From JAJPKK01 sp963781195 (GTDB lineage Bacteria > Pseudomonadota > Alphaproteobacteria > Rhizobiales > Xanthobacteraceae), in the NCBI GenBank assembly GCA_963781195.1, contig CAWAEZ010000010.1, positions 391,175 through 455,174 on the forward strand: a DNA stretch of 64,000 bases, in the 5' to 3' direction. A program made the translations under genes and the position numbers. A model generated the notes under the pieces. That model was not told where the DNA came from. It did not search any database and saw only the letters and a program-made list of their open reading frames with translations. Positions 34,293 to 43,050 of this stretch are shown one piece after another. Within the stretch, counting starts at the first letter, position 1, and each line of letters opens with the position of its first letter.

Positions 34293-35393
34293 TCAGCGGC
34301 GCATCGTGGCGCCCGGCCACAGCGTGGAGCTGGCCCGCAGGTATTGCCGCGGCCGCTTGACTTCGGCGCCGAGCGTGCGGGCGGCGTACCAGCCCCAATG
34401 CGGGTTGTCGAGCATCGCGCGGGCGAGCGCAACCATGTCCGCCTTGCCCGCGGCGATGACGGCGTCGGCATCCGTCGGCGTCACGATCAGCCCGACCGTG
34501 CGGGTGGCGATGCCGGTCGCGCGCTTCACCTCCTCCGCGATCGGAACGTTGTAGCCTGGCGTGGTCGGGTTGCGCGCCTCCGCGGTGAGGCCGCCGGAGG
34601 ACACGTCGACATAATCGAGGCCGGCCTCCTTGAGCGCCTTGGTGAGGTTGACCGCATCGGCCGGCGTCAGGCCGCCGTCGAGCCAATCGCTGCCGGTAAT
34701 GCGGGCGCCGAGCGCAAGGTTGCGCGGCACCACGGCACGGACGGCACGCGCGACCTCGAGCGGAAACCGCAGGCGATTCTCGAGGCTGCCGCCATACTGG
34801 TCGCCCCGCTTGTTCGACACCGGCGATAGGAAGCTGTGAATGAGGTAGCCGTGCGCGGCGTGAAGCTCGATGGCGTCAAAGCCGATGCGGACCGCCCGCG
34901 CCGCCGCGGCGACGAAGGACTCGCGCACGCGTTCGATATCGGCGAGCGTCATCTCGCGGGGCACATGCCAATTGGGGCCGAACGGCAGCGCCGACGGCGC
35001 GATGGCCTCCCAGGGATCCTCGCCCGGCTTCAGCGCTCCGCCGCCCTCCCAGGGCCGTTGCGAGGACGCCTTGCGACCGGCATGGGCGAGCTGGATGCCG
35101 AATTTGGCGGTGCCGTAGCGCCGGCCGATGTCGATGACGTGCTTGAGGTCCGCTTCGCAGTCGTCGGAATACAGCCCGAGGCAGCCATGGGTGATGCGGC
35201 CATGGCGCTCCACGTGGGTCGCTTCCACGATCACGAGGCCGGCGCCGGAATTGGCGAGCATGCCGAGATGGGCGATGTGCCAGTCGCTGGCGCAGCCGTC
35301 ATCGGCGCTGTACTGGCACATCGGCGCCACGACGATGCGGTTGTCGAACTCGACGCCGGCAAGCTTGATCGGGGAGAACAGCGACAGGGCCAT
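34293..35393 (-). CDS. NADH:flavin oxidoreductase, Old Yellow Enzyme family (YqjM/NamA-like)
   Basis: A 366-residue FMN-dependent ene-reductase. The N-terminal SPIKLAGVEFDNRIVVAPMCQYSADDG contains the Cys of the YqjM subclass that tunes FMN. DWHIAHLGMLANSGAGLVIVEA follows, and HAAHGYLIHSFLSPVSNKRGDQYGGS (about 175-200) supplies the His pair and the phosphate/ring contacts. FDAIELHAAHGYL and LARAMLDNPHWG complete the barrel. The start is the ATG at 35393; the frame runs open upstream but without conserved sequence. These enzymes reduce activated C=C bonds and some nitro compounds. The gene is divergent from a Bug receptor. Confidence 0.92.
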   Translation of the reverse strand: MALSLFSPIKLAGVEFDNRIVVAPMCQYSADDGCASDWHIAHLGMLANSGAGLVIVEATHVERHGRITHGCLGLYSDDCEADLKHVIDIGRRYGTAKFGIQLAHAGRKASSQRPWEGGGALKPGEDPWEAIAPSALPFGPNWHVPREMTLADIERVRESFVAAAARAVRIGFDAIELHAAHGYLIHSFLSPVSNKRGDQYGGSLENRLRFPLEVARAVRAVVPRNLALGARITGSDWLDGGLTPADAVNLTKALKEAGLDYVDVSSGGLTAEARNPTTPGYNVPIAEEVKRATGIATRTVGLIVTPTDADAVIAAGKADMVALARAMLDNPHWGWYAARTLGAEVKRPRQYLRASSTLWPGATMRR

Positions 35394-35613
35394 GCAATGG
35401 TTCCGTATGTGATTTGCGGTCCAAACGGATGAACCGGCGAGGATGATAACGGGCAGGCGCAACGCCACAAACACCTGGCGCACACGCAAGACGCACAGCG
35501 CCTCGGCGCCCACAACAGATGGGGCGCGGTTGTCTTCGATGCAAGAATTGGCCATGCTCGGCGAAAATCGACGGTCGGCACCCGACACGTGGCTGAGCTG
35601 CAGGGAGGAACGG

Positions 35614-36699
35614 GTGCACGCGACCCGAATGCGAGACACCCGGGAGCGAGCGGCGCCCATGCGCGCGGACAGCACGCGAACGGACTGCATGCGAGCGGCC
35701 CTCATGCGTGCGAACCGTATGCGGGCGACGCAAGCGCGCCCGATCTCGCTCTTGTGCTGCGCGGCGCTCGCGCTGTGCGGCCTCGTCACGGCCGCCGCGG
35801 CGGAAGGTTATCCCGATCGTTCGGTTCGCATGGTGGTCGCGTTCCCGGCGGGCGGCACGCTCGACGTGCTCGCCCGCATCGTCTCGCAGAAGCTTTCGGA
35901 GCAGTGGGGCCAGTCGGTCGTGGTCGAGAACCGCGCCGGCGCCGGCGGCAATATCGGCGTCACCGCGGTGGCGACGGCGCCGCCCGACGGCATCACGCTG
36001 CATTTCGGCGCCCAGTCGATTGCGGTCAACGCGACGCTCGCGCCGATCAAGGGCTTCGATCCGACCCGCGACCTCGCTCCGGTGGTGCTCGTCGGCACTG
36101 CGCAGGACGTGCTGATGGTGCCGCCGGATTCGCCCGCCCATTCGGTCGGCGAGTTGGTCGCGCTCGCCAAGGCGAAGCCCGGCACGCTCGATTACGCTTC
36201 GCTCGGCTCCGGCTCGAGCGGCCATCTCGCCACCGTGCTGTTTTCCGATCTCACCGGGATCAAGCTCCAGCACGTGCCCTATTCGGGTATCAACCAGGCT
36301 TACACGGACATCTTCACCGGGCGGCTCGGGCTATGGATCTCGACGCTCGGGTCGCATCTCGCCAATATCCAGGCCGGCAAGGTGCGTGCGCTCGCCGTCT
36401 CGGGCGCGGGGCGTGCGGAGCAGCTTCCCGACGTCCCGACGTTCAAGGAACTCGGCGTGCCGTTCGTCGACGAGACGAGCTGGTACGCGATTTTCGCGCC
36501 CCGCGGCACACCGGCCGACATCGTCGATAAGATCAATGCCGACGTGAACCGCATCCTTCTGCTTCCCGACGTGAAGGAGAAGGGCCGGATGTTCGGCTAT
36601 CGCTTCATCGGCGGCCCGCCGCAGCGCCTTGCCGATCATCTGCGAAGCGAGATCAAGCGCTGGGCCGACGTCGCGAAGAGCGCATCGCTCGCGCCCTGA
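35614..36699 (+). CDS. Bug-family solute receptor 2, with repetitive N-terminal extension
   Basis: An extracytoplasmic receptor of the TctC/Bug family. The mature core begins GYPDRSVRMVVAFPAGGTLD and shows VVENRAGAGGNIGVTAVATA, GSGSSGHLATVLFS and WYAIFAPRGTPADIVDKIN. The signal core is ISLLCCAALALCGLVTAAAA. The start is ambiguous. GTG 35614 has the best ribosome-binding site (AGGGAGGA, six to eight bases upstream) but adds about 35 residues. Part of that extension is five in-frame pentapeptide copies of the type x-Met-Arg-Ala-x, encoded by a 15-bp array. ATG 35719 (MRATQARPISLL) gives a normal signal. An uncharacterised exported protein follows downstream. Confidence 0.88.
   Translation: MHATRMRDTRERAAPMRADSTRTDCMRAALMRANRMRATQARPISLLCCAALALCGLVTAAAAEGYPDRSVRMVVAFPAGGTLDVLARIVSQKLSEQWGQSVVVENRAGAGGNIGVTAVATAPPDGITLHFGAQSIAVNATLAPIKGFDPTRDLAPVVLVGTAQDVLMVPPDSPAHSVGELVALAKAKPGTLDYASLGSGSSGHLATVLFSDLTGIKLQHVPYSGINQAYTDIFTGRLGLWISTLGSHLANIQAGKVRALAVSGAGRAEQLPDVPTFKELGVPFVDETSWYAIFAPRGTPADIVDKINADVNRILLLPDVKEKGRMFGYRFIGGPPQRLADHLRSEIKRWADVAKSASLAP
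35656..35730. repeat. Five-copy 15-bp tandem array (NNCATGCGNGCGNAC) at a gene start
   Basis: Units at 35656, 35671, 35686, 35701 and 35716 follow NNCATGCGNGCGNAC with exact 15-base spacing. Four of the five contain ATG in the frame of the Bug receptor gene. The array either encodes the receptor's N-terminal extension or forms its 5' leader. Confidence 0.8.
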
Positions 36700-36829
36700 G
36701 CCTGCGACAGGTTCCCGGTGCGCCGGGAAAATCGACATACCTTTCCCTGAAATAGGGTTGAAAACATTTCGCTTAATCCGGAGTATGGTTTGGCTCGCGC
36801 CGCAAGAGCGCGATCCTGGGAGGAAGACC

Positions 36830-37708
36830 ATGTCCGGAAACGTATGGTTCGGCGCCATTGCGTTGGCGCTGGCAATGACGGCGACTGCCGCCGCGGAGAT
36901 TTTCGACACGTCGAAATACCCCGACCTCAAGGGGCAGTGGGACAGGTTCGTCGTTCGCGGGCTTCCCGGCCAGCCGTCGTTCGACCAGACCAAGCCGTGG
37001 GGACGCGGACAGCAAGCGCCGCTCACGGCTGAATATCAGGCCATTCTCGAAGCCAGCATCGCGGATCAGGAGAAGGGCGGCCTCGGCAACAGCGCCGAGC
37101 ACGTCATGTGCCGCGGCGCCGGGATGCCGTTCATGATGGTCGGCTTTCGTCCCCTGGAATTCGTCGTCACGTTGGACACGACTTACGTTCTGATCGCCGA
37201 TTTCGACCCGCTGCGCCGCATCTTCACGGACGGCCGGGACTGGCCCGCAGGGATCGAGCCGACGATCCAGGGCTACTCGATCGGAAAGTGGATCGACGAG
37301 GACGGCGACGGCAAGTTCGACGTGCTCGAGGTCGAGACCCGCGCCTTCAAGGGCAACCGGGTGTTCGACATCTCGGGACTTCCCCTGCATCGCGATAACC
37401 AGTCGGTATTCAAGGAGCGTATCTTCGTCGACAAGGGCGACCCTAATCTCCTTCATGACGAGATCACCGTGATCGACAACGCGCTGACGCGGCCGTGGAC
37501 CGTGGACAAGCGGTATATCCGCAGTGCCGACCTGCGCACCCAATGGCCGGAGTTCATCTGCAACGAATATAACGGGCAGGTCATGATCGGCGGCGAGCAC
37601 TACTACTTGAGCAGCACCGGACTTCTGATGCCGGTCCGCAGGGACCAGTCGCCGCCGGATCTGAGATACTTCAAGCCGTCTCCGAGGCAAGGCGCATCCG
37701 TCCGGTAG
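36830..37708 (+). CDS. Exported protein of unknown function beside Bug receptors
   Basis: A 292-residue secreted protein. A signal peptide (VWFGAIALALAMTATAAAEI) precedes a mature chain starting FDTSKYPDLKGQWDRFVVRG. Distinct stretches are HVMCRGAGMPFMMVGFRPLE (about 92-111), DFDPLRRIFTDGRDWP (about 125-140), the acidic DEDGDGKFDVLEVETRAFKG that looks like a single EF-hand-like calcium loop, and FKERIFVDKGDPNLLHDEIT. I recognise this as a recurrent unnamed family in soil alphaproteobacteria, often near Bug receptors, but know no function. The ATG at 36830 follows GGGAGGAAGACC. It is likely cotranscribed with the receptor 130 bases upstream. Confidence 0.78.
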   Translation: MSGNVWFGAIALALAMTATAAAEIFDTSKYPDLKGQWDRFVVRGLPGQPSFDQTKPWGRGQQAPLTAEYQAILEASIADQEKGGLGNSAEHVMCRGAGMPFMMVGFRPLEFVVTLDTTYVLIADFDPLRRIFTDGRDWPAGIEPTIQGYSIGKWIDEDGDGKFDVLEVETRAFKGNRVFDISGLPLHRDNQSVFKERIFVDKGDPNLLHDEITVIDNALTRPWTVDKRYIRSADLRTQWPEFICNEYNGQVMIGGEHYYLSSTGLLMPVRRDQSPPDLRYFKPSPRQGASVR

Positions 37709-37771
37709 CAGCCTGCGCGTCGCAGCCCTCCCCCGTCACCGCCTCCCCGCCGCGAACGACAATCGCGGCGG

Positions 37772-38755
37772 TCAACCGCGCTGTTTGATGTGCCCCGCGC
37801 GGATCACATTCCCGAACACTTCGATGCCGTGCGTGATCTGCGCGGCAAACTCTTCCGGCGTGTTCCCGGCGGGATCGAAGCCGAGCGTCGCCAGGTGCGC
37901 CCGCATGTCGGCCGCCGCGACGACATCCACGATCTCGCGATGAAGCGAGGCGACGATGGCTGGCGGCGTCTTGGCTGGAACGAGCACTCCGACCCAGCTG
38001 TCGCCCTCGATCTGCGGATAGCCGGCCTCGGCCATGGTCGCAACCTCGGGCAGCGCGCCCGACCGCGTCTTGCTCGTCACGGCGAGCGCACGCAGCTTGC
38101 CGTCCCTGATCTGAGGCAGCGTCGGCGGCATGGTCGTGAAGCCGATCGGCGTGTGTCCCGCGACCACCGCGGCGACAGCCGGCCCCGCGCCGCTGAACGG
38201 GATGTGCACGAGGTCGAGGCCGAGCGCGAGGCGAAACTGCTCGCCGGCGAGATGCGACGAGGTGCCGACGCCCGCCGAGGTGTAGTTGTACTTTCCCGGA
38301 TTCGCCCGCACCAGCGCGATGAGCTCTTCGACCGTCCTCGCCGGCACCGCTGGATTGACCGAGAGCACCGTCGCAATGGAAACCGCGTTGGTGACCGGCG
38401 CGAAATCCTTGATCGGATCGAACGGAAGCGTGTCGTACATCGAGGGATTGATTACGAACGCGTTCGTCACGACGACGATCGTCAGGCCGTCGGGCGCCGC
38501 TCTCGCCGCCTGGCCGAGACCGATGTTGCCGCCGGCGCCCGGGAGGTTCTCGATGTAGAACGACTTCCCGTAGCGCTCGCCGAGCTTCTGCGCGACGAGG
38601 CGGCCAAAGATGTCGGCCGGGCCGCCGGGCGCGAACGGAACGATCACCCGGACCGGACGCGCCGGATAGGGTTCGCCCCATGCGAGCCGCGACCACGCCG
38701 GCAGCGTGCAGGTCGCGACGCCCAAACCGAGCAGGTCACGGCGCTTGAGGGTCAT
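37772..38755 (-). CDS. Bug-family solute receptor 3
   Basis: A 327-residue periplasmic receptor of the TctC/Bug family. The N-terminus LKRRDLLGLGVATCTLPAWS has an RRDLLG motif and short hydrophobic core, so Tat export is possible. The mature start YPARPVRVIVPFAPGGPADI, the ENLPGAGGNIGLGQAARAAP loop, LPFDPIKDFAPVTN, GVGTSSHLAGEQFRLALG and VGVLVPAKTPPAIVASLH are all family features. It converges with the unknown exported gene. Its ligand is unknown and no TctA/TctB membrane partners are in the window. Confidence 0.92.
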   Translation of the reverse strand: MTLKRRDLLGLGVATCTLPAWSRLAWGEPYPARPVRVIVPFAPGGPADIFGRLVAQKLGERYGKSFYIENLPGAGGNIGLGQAARAAPDGLTIVVVTNAFVINPSMYDTLPFDPIKDFAPVTNAVSIATVLSVNPAVPARTVEELIALVRANPGKYNYTSAGVGTSSHLAGEQFRLALGLDLVHIPFSGAGPAVAAVVAGHTPIGFTTMPPTLPQIRDGKLRALAVTSKTRSGALPEVATMAEAGYPQIEGDSWVGVLVPAKTPPAIVASLHREIVDVVAAADMRAHLATLGFDPAGNTPEEFAAQITHGIEVFGNVIRAGHIKQRG

Positions 38756-38783
38756 GGCCGGGACCGTCGCGTGATGCCGCGGC

Positions 38784-39602
38784 TCAGCGACCCGACAGGC
38801 GCTCGGAAAACAGGGCCAGCGTCTTGCGATAGATCTCCGACCGGTTCCATTCGCGCATGACCTCGAAGTTCGGCGTGCCCTCCCCGAACGGCGCGCCGGC
38901 GTGCCAGCCGTTGGTCTTCAAGAGATTGGCGGTCGAGGCGAGCACGTCGGGCACGCTGTGGCGCAGGTCGACATGGCCGCTGCCGTCGTAGTCCACGCCG
39001 TACTTGATGTAGGACGACGGCAGGAACTGGGTCTGGCCGATCTCGCCGGCATAGGCGCCGATCAGGTCGTGCAGGGACAGGTCGCCACGCTGGAGAATCT
39101 GCAGCGCGGCGAGAAGCTCGCCCTGGAACAGCTCGGTGCGGCGGCAGTCATGCGCCAGCGTGGCGAGCGTGCGGACCACCGGCAGCTTGCCCATGTCGCC
39201 GGTGCCGTTGTCGCTTTCCAGCGTCCAGATCGCCATGATCAGCGTGGCGGGCACACCGAATTGGCGCTCGACCCGCGCCAGCAGCTCGGCATGGCGCTGC
39301 ATCAGCTGCTTCGCCCGGTTGATGCGGGCGGGAACGATGCGGGTCGCGGCGTATTCCTCGAAGCTCTTGCGGAAGGTGCTGCGTTGACGCCGGTCGAAGG
39401 CGAGCACCGTGGCGTCCGGCGTGAGGCCGGTGAAGGCGCTGTCGATCACGGCGCGCGAAACCCCGGCGGCCGCGGCCTCCCGCGACATCGACGACAGGAA
39501 GGCGTTGAAATCGCCGCCGCACGTCGCCGCGCGCGCGGGCACCGCAAAACAGAGCGTGCAAAGCAGGATCGCGATCAATCGCAACGGCGTGATGTTCCTC
39601 AT
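38784..39602 (-). CDS. MltB-type lytic murein transglycosylase
   Basis: A 272-residue exported lytic transglycosylase (SLT_2/MltB family) that cleaves the MurNAc-GlcNAc bond of peptidoglycan with anhydro-ring formation. The signal peptide LIAILLCTLCFAVPARAA is clear and has no lipobox, so the protein is soluble in the periplasm. The catalytic Glu is residue 129 in MAIWTLESDNGTGDMG. QILQRGDLSLHDLIGAYAGE with IGQTQFLPSSYIKYGVDYDG is the family's second signature. It lacks the C-terminal peptidoglycan-binding domain seen in some members. The ATG follows GGGGGAAGG. Confidence 0.92.
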   Translation of the reverse strand: MRNITPLRLIAILLCTLCFAVPARAATCGGDFNAFLSSMSREAAAAGVSRAVIDSAFTGLTPDATVLAFDRRQRSTFRKSFEEYAATRIVPARINRAKQLMQRHAELLARVERQFGVPATLIMAIWTLESDNGTGDMGKLPVVRTLATLAHDCRRTELFQGELLAALQILQRGDLSLHDLIGAYAGEIGQTQFLPSSYIKYGVDYDGSGHVDLRHSVPDVLASTANLLKTNGWHAGAPFGEGTPNFEVMREWNRSEIYRKTLALFSERLSGR

Positions 39603-39636
39603 CCTTCCCCCAACGGCGGGCATCATCGCACGGAGC

Positions 39637-39689
39637 GCCCGCAAGACAAAGCGCGCAGCAAGCGCGCAAGACAACGCGCGTAAGACAAA
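39637..39689. repeat. 14-bp tandem array (GCGCGCAAGACAAA)
   Basis: Units GCCCGCAAGACAAA (39637), a shortened GCGCGCAGCAA (39651), GCGCGCAAGACAAC (39662) and GCGCGTAAGACAAA (39676). It lies between the M20 peptidase stop and the transglycosylase start, upstream of the latter. Confidence 0.75.
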
Positions 39690-39723
39690 GCCCCGCGCAG
39701 CGCAACCCTCGGGGGAGCGACGC

Positions 39724-40896
39724 TCACGACCGGTCGAGCCGCATGATGGCGAGCGCCAGGGCCTGGGCGCGCGGCACGATCGAGTCGACATCGAGATATT
39801 CGTCCGGAGAATGGGCGCGTCCGCCGATCGGGCCGACGGCGCAGAGGGTCGGCGCACCGCCGCTCGCCGCGAAACCGGCGTCGGAGCAGCCGCCGGCGAA
39901 CATCGGCTCGACGGTCTGGCCGAGCGCGGCGGCGCACGCGGCGTAATGCGCGTAGAGCCGCTCGGACGCCTCGCTCGCCACCATCGGCTCGAACTCGCCG
40001 GTGATCTCTAGGCACGCCCGCGACCCCGGCACGTCGCTATGCGCCACGATCGCCTCGATCGCCGCCATGGCGGGGGTGCGGTCGGCGGGCCGGATGAAGC
40101 GCAGGTCGACCTCCGCGCTGGCATGCGGCGCGACGGTGTTCACCGTCTGCCCGCCGGTAATGGTGCCGACATTGCAGGTGATGCCGTTCGGCAGGTCGGT
40201 GAGCGCATGCAGCTTGACGATCTTGCGCGCGATCTCCTCGATGGCGCTGATGCCGTCGGCGAGATTGTTGCCGGCATGGGCCGCCTTGCCGGTCACGTCG
40301 AGGCGCATGAAGACGCCGCCCTTTCGCCCGGTGACGACACCGCCGCCCGGGCGGCCGGGCTCGCTGTTGAAGACGGCGCGCGCCGTTTGCGCCTCCTTCA
40401 TGATCAGCTCCTTGGAGGACGGCGAGCCGATCTCCTCGTCGGAGGTGAAGAGCGCCGTGATCGGTGCGGGGGCGGCCGCGAACCGCTGGAACGCGGCGAG
40501 CACGAAGGCATTCACCGCGACGCCCGCCTTCATGTCGGCGCAGCCGGGGCCCGACCCCTTGCCGTCGGCGATGCGGAACGGCCGCCGCCCGGCCTCGCCC
40601 TGCGGGAACACGGTGTCGCGATGGCCGAGCAGCAGCACCGGCGCGTTGCCGGCCCCCGCCGCGGCGCCCGTCCCCGCGCGAATGGCGTCGCCGAACCGAT
40701 CGTTCGCGACGATCTCGAAACGAACCTCGTGCGCAGCGAGAAACGCGCGCAGCCGGGTGCCGACCGCGTCGACGCCCGCCTTGTCGTAGGAGCCGCTGTC
40801 GATGTTCACCAGCGACGCCACGAAGTCGATCATGGCATCGCGCTCGCTCGCGAGCCAAGTGAGCACCGTGGTTTCCGTCTTGGACAGGGTCGTCAT
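39724..40896 (-). CDS. M20-family metallopeptidase (glutamate carboxypeptidase-like)
   Basis: A 390-residue zinc peptidase of family M20A like carboxypeptidase G2. Metal ligands can be followed: VLLLGHRDTVFPQGE (His and Asp), GPGCADMKAGV (bridging Asp), FTSDEEIGSPSS (catalytic Glu and metal Glu) and GPIGGRAHSPDEYLD (final His). The dimerisation domain lies between about 175 and 290. It has no signal peptide and is cytoplasmic. The ATG at 40896 follows GGAAATGAGAGCGTG; a GTG seven codons upstream is possible. It lies downstream of livM in the same direction, so imported peptides or N-acyl amino acids are plausible substrates. Confidence 0.9.
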   Translation of the reverse strand: MTTLSKTETTVLTWLASERDAMIDFVASLVNIDSGSYDKAGVDAVGTRLRAFLAAHEVRFEIVANDRFGDAIRAGTGAAAGAGNAPVLLLGHRDTVFPQGEAGRRPFRIADGKGSGPGCADMKAGVAVNAFVLAAFQRFAAAPAPITALFTSDEEIGSPSSKELIMKEAQTARAVFNSEPGRPGGGVVTGRKGGVFMRLDVTGKAAHAGNNLADGISAIEEIARKIVKLHALTDLPNGITCNVGTITGGQTVNTVAPHASAEVDLRFIRPADRTPAMAAIEAIVAHSDVPGSRACLEITGEFEPMVASEASERLYAHYAACAAALGQTVEPMFAGGCSDAGFAASGGAPTLCAVGPIGGRAHSPDEYLDVDSIVPRAQALALAIMRLDRS

Positions 40897-41131
40897 CACG
40901 CTCTCATTTCCGCGCACCCCACACCGTCGCCCGCATTGAGCCCATCGAAATGCGGGACTTCCGTGGCGAGACTACATCATCTGCCGGCCTCGGATTTCGC
41001 AGAGCGGCACGGCGACGGCATCGGAAAGCGTCCGCGGCCGGCGATTGACTGCGGCCGGGCGCATTTTTTTCGAAAAACAACCCCATGCAAAGGACCCAGC
41101 GGGCTCGATCCGGCCCGAAAAAGGTAATCTA

Positions 41132-42160
41132 CTACAGCTTGACGTGCAGGCGCGCGGCGAGTTCGCCGACCACGCCGCGGCGGAACATCAGGACGCAGAC
41201 CACGAAGATACCGCCCTGAATCACCGGCACCCATTCGCCGAAGCTCGCGAAGTAGGTTTGCATCGCGACGATGGCGACGGCGCCGACGACCGGGCCGAAG
41301 ATGGTGCCGAGGCCGCCGACGAGGGTCATCAGGACGACCTCGCCCGACATCGTCCAATGCACGTCGGTGAGCGAGGCGAGTTGGAACACCAGCGCCTTGG
41401 TGGCGCCGGCGAGGCCCGCGAACGCCGCCGACAGGACGAAGGCGACGAGCTTGTAGCGATCGGTCTTGTAGCCGAGCGAGATCGCCCGCGGCTCGTTCTC
41501 CCGGATCGCCTTGAGGACTTCGCCGAACGGCGAGTTCACGATGCGGTAGATGGCGAGAAACGCCGCCAGGAACACCACCGCGACGAAGACATACATGGTC
41601 ATGGTGTCGGACAGATCGAAGACGCCGAACAGCTTGCCGCGCGGCACCCCCTGGATGCCGTCCTCGCCGCCGGTGAACTTGGCCTGAATGGCGAAAAAGT
41701 ACATCATCTGCGCCAGCGCCAGGGTGATCATCGCGAAGTAGATGCCCTGGCGGCGGATGGCGATGCCGCCGACCACGACGCCCAGCACGCCTGCGACCAC
41801 CGTGCCGCCGATGATGGCAATCTCGGGCGACTGCGGCGGCAGCGGGATCACGAGCCAGTTCCAGCCGCCGAGCCAGTACGGCAGGCTGACGGTGCCGACC
41901 TTGGCGAGGTGGGCCGTCACGTAGGCCGCCCAGCCGAAGAACATCGCATGGCCGAACGACAGCAGGCCGCCATAGCCGATCAGCAGATTGAAGGCGCAGG
42001 CGAACAGCGCGAAGCACAGCGCCTTCATCAGGAAAACCGGATAGACCGAGAACGGCGGCAGCGGCGCCAGCACGAGTATCGCGACGAGCACCGCGAACGC
42101 GATCTTCATGCTCGCAGGCACGGCGGAGCGCGGCAGGGCGGCGACGTCGACGACGGCCAT
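41132..42160 (-). CDS. livM: Branched-chain amino acid-type ABC permease LivM
   Basis: A 342-residue inner-membrane subunit with about nine to ten spans, of the LivM family. Characteristic stretches are ALFACAFNLLIGYGGLLSFGHAMFFG (about 50-75), RRQGIYFAMITLALAQMMYF (about 135), VLKAIRENEPRAISLGYKTDRYK, the loop that docks on the ATPase, and VVLMTLVGGLGTIFGPVVGA. It starts two bases after the livH stop, the last gene of a livG-F-K-H-M operon read leftwards. These transporters import branched amino acids, but also amides, urea or aromatic acids. Confidence 0.93.
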   Translation of the reverse strand: MAVVDVAALPRSAVPASMKIAFAVLVAILVLAPLPPFSVYPVFLMKALCFALFACAFNLLIGYGGLLSFGHAMFFGWAAYVTAHLAKVGTVSLPYWLGGWNWLVIPLPPQSPEIAIIGGTVVAGVLGVVVGGIAIRRQGIYFAMITLALAQMMYFFAIQAKFTGGEDGIQGVPRGKLFGVFDLSDTMTMYVFVAVVFLAAFLAIYRIVNSPFGEVLKAIRENEPRAISLGYKTDRYKLVAFVLSAAFAGLAGATKALVFQLASLTDVHWTMSGEVVLMTLVGGLGTIFGPVVGAVAIVAMQTYFASFGEWVPVIQGGIFVVCVLMFRRGVVGELAARLHVKL

Positions 42161-42162
42161 TG

Positions 42163-43050
42163 CTACGCTCCCCGTCCGAACAGCCCGGTGGGCCGGATCA
42201 GGAGCACGATCACCATGACGACGAAGATCACCGTGTTGGAGGCTTCGGGAAAGAACACCTTGGTGAGCCCTTCGATGATGCCGAGACCGAAGCCGGTCAG
42301 GATCGCCCCCATGATCGAGCCCATTCCCCCGATCACGACGACGGCGAACACGACGATGATGAGGTCGGAGCCCATCTGCGGACTGACGTTGTAGATCGGC
42401 GCCGCCAGCACCCCCGCGAGGGCCGCAAGGGCGACGCCGAAGCCGTAGGTGAGCATGATCATGCGCGGCACGTTGATGCCGAAGGCACGCACCAGCGCCG
42501 GGTTCTCGGTGGCAGCGCGCAGGTAGGAGCCGAGCCGCGTCCGCTCGATGACGAACCAGGTGCCGAAGCACACGACGACGGACACCGCGATCACCCAGGC
42601 GCGGTAGTTGGGCAGGAACATGAACCCGAGGTTCTGGCCGCCGCGCAGCGATTCAGGCACCTGGTACGGCAGGCCGGACGCGCCGTAAAAGCGGCGGAAC
42701 ACGCCCTCGATCACGAGGGCGAGCCCGAAGGTCAACAGCAGTCCGTAGAGGTGGTCGAGCTTGTAGAGCCATTGCAGCAGCAGCCGCTCGATCACGATGC
42801 CGAACGCGCCCACGATCAGCGGCGCGAGCAGCAGCGCCGGCCAGTATCCGATGCCTAGCTTGTCGAGCAGCAGGAACGCCGCGAACGCGCCCATCATGTA
42901 TTGGGCGCCATGGGCGAAGTTGATGATGTTGAGCATGCCGAAGATGACGGCGAGGCCGAGGCTCAGCAGCGCATAGAACGAGCCGTTGATGAGCCCGAGC
43001 AGGAGTTGCCCGAACAGCGCCGTCGACGGAATGCCGAAGATTTCGAACAT
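42163..43050 (-). CDS. livH: Branched-chain amino acid-type ABC permease LivH
   Basis: A 295-residue inner-membrane subunit of the LivH family with about eight spans. GLINGSFYALLSLGLAVIFGMLNIINFAHGAQYMMGAF is the hallmark N-terminal region. LRAATENPALVRAFGINVPRM is the ATPase-docking loop, and IVVFAVVVIGGMGSIMGAIL the late family signature. The ATG at 43050 follows GGGAGGGGCG; an upstream in-frame start is less likely. It pairs with LivM to form the pore. A 320-base gap with a large inverted repeat separates it from the binding-protein gene upstream. Confidence 0.93.
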   Translation of the reverse strand: MFEIFGIPSTALFGQLLLGLINGSFYALLSLGLAVIFGMLNIINFAHGAQYMMGAFAAFLLLDKLGIGYWPALLLAPLIVGAFGIVIERLLLQWLYKLDHLYGLLLTFGLALVIEGVFRRFYGASGLPYQVPESLRGGQNLGFMFLPNYRAWVIAVSVVVCFGTWFVIERTRLGSYLRAATENPALVRAFGINVPRMIMLTYGFGVALAALAGVLAAPIYNVSPQMGSDLIIVVFAVVVIGGMGSIMGAILTGFGLGIIEGLTKVFFPEASNTVIFVVMVIVLLIRPTGLFGRGA

